Positions 6,869 to 8,194 of a DNA stretch of 8,194 bases are shown piece after piece. Where the stretch lies: assembly GCA_964496595.1 (NCBI GenBank), contig CAZCAI010000182.1, positions 1-8,194 of the forward strand. Reading direction: 5' to 3'. This stretch comes from JAAAOZ01 sp964496595 (GTDB lineage Bacteria > Chloroflexota > Anaerolineae > B4-G1 > SLSP01). The stretch's first letter is position 1. Every line of letters starts with the position of its first letter. A model generated the notes under the pieces. The model was not told where the DNA came from. It saw only the letters and a list, made by a program, of their open reading frames with translations, and did no database searches. Position numbers and translations under genes: made by a program.

Positions 6869-8194
6869 ATGGAGACTTTACGTATGTACAAACCGCAGCG
6901 AAGCGCCGGACGGCAACGTCGCCTGGCGTCCACTCTGGCGTCGTTTCTAGTATTAGCCGGGTTGCTCCTGAGCCTGGTTCCGTTGAGCGGCGTCAGTGCG
7001 GGACCGGCGCCAGCCAATCCCGTCGCCGTTCCGGCCGGCGACCGCAACCCGGAGGCGAAGGTTGAGCCTTTGATAGTCGAGACGCTCGCCACGGCCGGGC
7101 AAACCGATTTCTTTATCTGGCTGACGGAAAAGGCCGATCTGAGCCAGGCTGACCGGCTTCAGACGAAAGCGGAAAAAGGAAAGTTCGTCTTTGAGACGCT
7201 GCGCCGCACCGCCGAACGCGCCCAAAAGCCGCTGCGCGCGTATCTGGACCGGCAAGGGATAGAGTATCAGGCTTTCTACATCGTCAACAAAATCCTGATT
7301 CGTGGTGGGGATGCGGCGCTGGTGGACGCGCTAGCGGCCCGTGCCGATGTGGCCCGCATCACAGCGAATCACACCTACCAACTTGACAAGCCTGTCGTGT
7401 CCCCCACTCGCCCGCGAGCCCCGCAAGCCCTGCAAGCCGTCGAGTCGAACCTCACCTTCATCAACGCCGATGATGTGTGGGGAGCCGGATACACCGGCGC
7501 CGGCATTGTGCTGGCGGGCAATGACACCGGCCTGGACGTGACCCACCCGGCGATTGCGCCCCACTACCGCGGCTGCCTCAACCCGCCCACCTGCACCAGT
7601 TGGGATCACAACTACAACTGGTGGGACGCGACCGATACCTATCCGACCGCTCCCGCCGATGGCGACGGGCACGGCACGCACACCACCGGCACCATGGTCG
7701 GCGATGACGGGGCCGGCAACCAGATCGGCGCAGCCCCCGGCGCGCAGACCATCCACTGTAAGGCCCTGGACGATAGCGGCACTACCACCATTGCCTGGGC
7801 CACCGAGTGCTTCGAGTGGAGCCTGTCGCCCTGGGACCTGTCCGGCAGCAATCCCGACCCGGCTAAAGCGCCCGACGCGGTCAACAATTCGTGGGCGTTT
7901 CCGAGCGGCAGTGTGTACGCTTTCGAGGACGAGATCGCGGCCCTGCAAGCGGCCGGCATCCTGGTCGAAGCCTCGGCGGGCAACAGCGGCCCGACCTGCG
8001 GGAGCCTGGGGTCGCCGGGCGACTACCAGAACCTCCTCACCACCGGTTCAGTGGATCACGCTGCCGCTTTCCCCGGAGCCATCAGCGCCTTCTCCAGTCG
8101 CGGCCCTTCGCAGCTTTATCCGGGCGCGACCTTCCCGGATGTGATGGCGCCAGGGGAGAACATCCGCTCGGCGTTGCCGGGCGGCGGGTATGTA
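6869..8194 (+). CDS. Secreted subtilisin-like serine protease (S8, bacillopeptidase F-like), 3' end outside window
   Basis: The frame is open from ATG 6869 to the window edge, 442 residues without a stop. Residues 1-44 form a signal peptide: basic RSAGRQRR, hydrophobic SFLVLAGLLLSLV, then a likely cleavage after GVSA at 44. Residues ~65-172 look like an inhibitor I9-type propeptide (TDFFIWLTEKADLS, FYIVNKILIRG, ARADVARITAN). The S8 domain starts near 195 (INADDVWGAGYTGAGIV). The catalytic Asp is D219 in NDTGLD, the His is H268 in GDGHGTHTTGT, and the oxyanion-hole Asn is N372 in ASAGNSGP; the Ser (GTSMA) lies beyond the edge. VGDDGAGNQIGAAPGA and NPDPAKAPDAVNNSW match the bacillopeptidase F-like branch as I know it. 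Five cysteines (236, 242, 297, 314, 377) suit disulfides outside the cell. Expected role: broad extracellular proteolysis after propeptide removal. The start is supported by GGAGG six nt upstream. Unusually, Asn rather than a hydrophobic residue precedes the catalytic Asp. Confidence 0.93.
   Translation, partial: METLRMYKPQRSAGRQRRLASTLASFLVLAGLLLSLVPLSGVSAGPAPANPVAVPAGDRNPEAKVEPLIVETLATAGQTDFFIWLTEKADLSQADRLQTKAEKGKFVFETLRRTAERAQKPLRAYLDRQGIEYQAFYIVNKILIRGGDAALVDALAARADVARITANHTYQLDKPVVSPTRPRAPQALQAVESNLTFINADDVWGAGYTGAGIVLAGNDTGLDVTHPAIAPHYRGCLNPPTCTSWDHNYNWWDATDTYPTAPADGDGHGTHTTGTMVGDDGAGNQIGAAPGAQTIHCKALDDSGTTTIAWATECFEWSLSPWDLSGSNPDPAKAPDAVNNSWAFPSGSVYAFEDEIAALQAAGILVEASAGNSGPTCGSLGSPGDYQNLLTTGSVDHAAAFPGAISAFSSRGPSQLYPGATFPDVMAPGENIRSALPGGGYV

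Overview
The window looks like a GC-rich bacterial chromosome segment, most likely from Chloroflexota (Anaerolineae/Caldilineae-like). This rests on three things seen together: a secreted repeat protein ending in an IYLPLV-type tail, a very large SARP-type (BTAD) ATPase regulator, and a bacillopeptidase F-like secreted subtilase. All three are common in that phylum. The assignment is inference from family knowledge, not a database match.

Layout, left to right. (1) Positions 1-2946 (+) hold the 3' part of a gene for a huge extracellular repeat protein. It has five to six InlB B-type (Listeria-Bacteroides) repeats with an exact 189-bp period, then eight divergent InlB B-repeat units of about 74-76 residues, then a short C-terminal tail. 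(2) Positions 2947-3075 are a convergent intergenic gap with a strong bulged hairpin. Its U-tract lies on the minus-strand side, so it is an intrinsic terminator for the regulator gene. (3) Positions 3076-6483 (-) encode a 1135-residue transcriptional activator: winged helix, BTAD, AAA/NACHT-like ATPase with intact Walker A and B motifs, and a long TPR-like C-terminus. (4) Positions 6484-6562 are a 79-bp divergent intergenic region. It carries two perfect 8-bp direct repeats set 11 bp apart, placed 9 bp upstream of a perfect TATAAT. (5) Positions 6563-6802 (+) encode a 79-residue protein of unknown function, probably from a leaderless mRNA. (6) From 6869 (+) to the window end runs the 5' part of a secreted S8 serine protease gene. 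It has a signal peptide, a propeptide and the catalytic Asp and His; the catalytic Ser lies beyond the window.

How it may work: the direct repeats match the known geometry of SARP operators (11-bp repeats just upstream of the -10). The simplest model is that the minus-strand regulator activates the divergent small gene and, if co-transcribed, the protease behind it. The most interesting part of the window is therefore the regulator / operator / leaderless small protein / secreted protease module. The repeat protein is convergent to it and may be unrelated in regulation, though both flanking products are exported or surface proteins.
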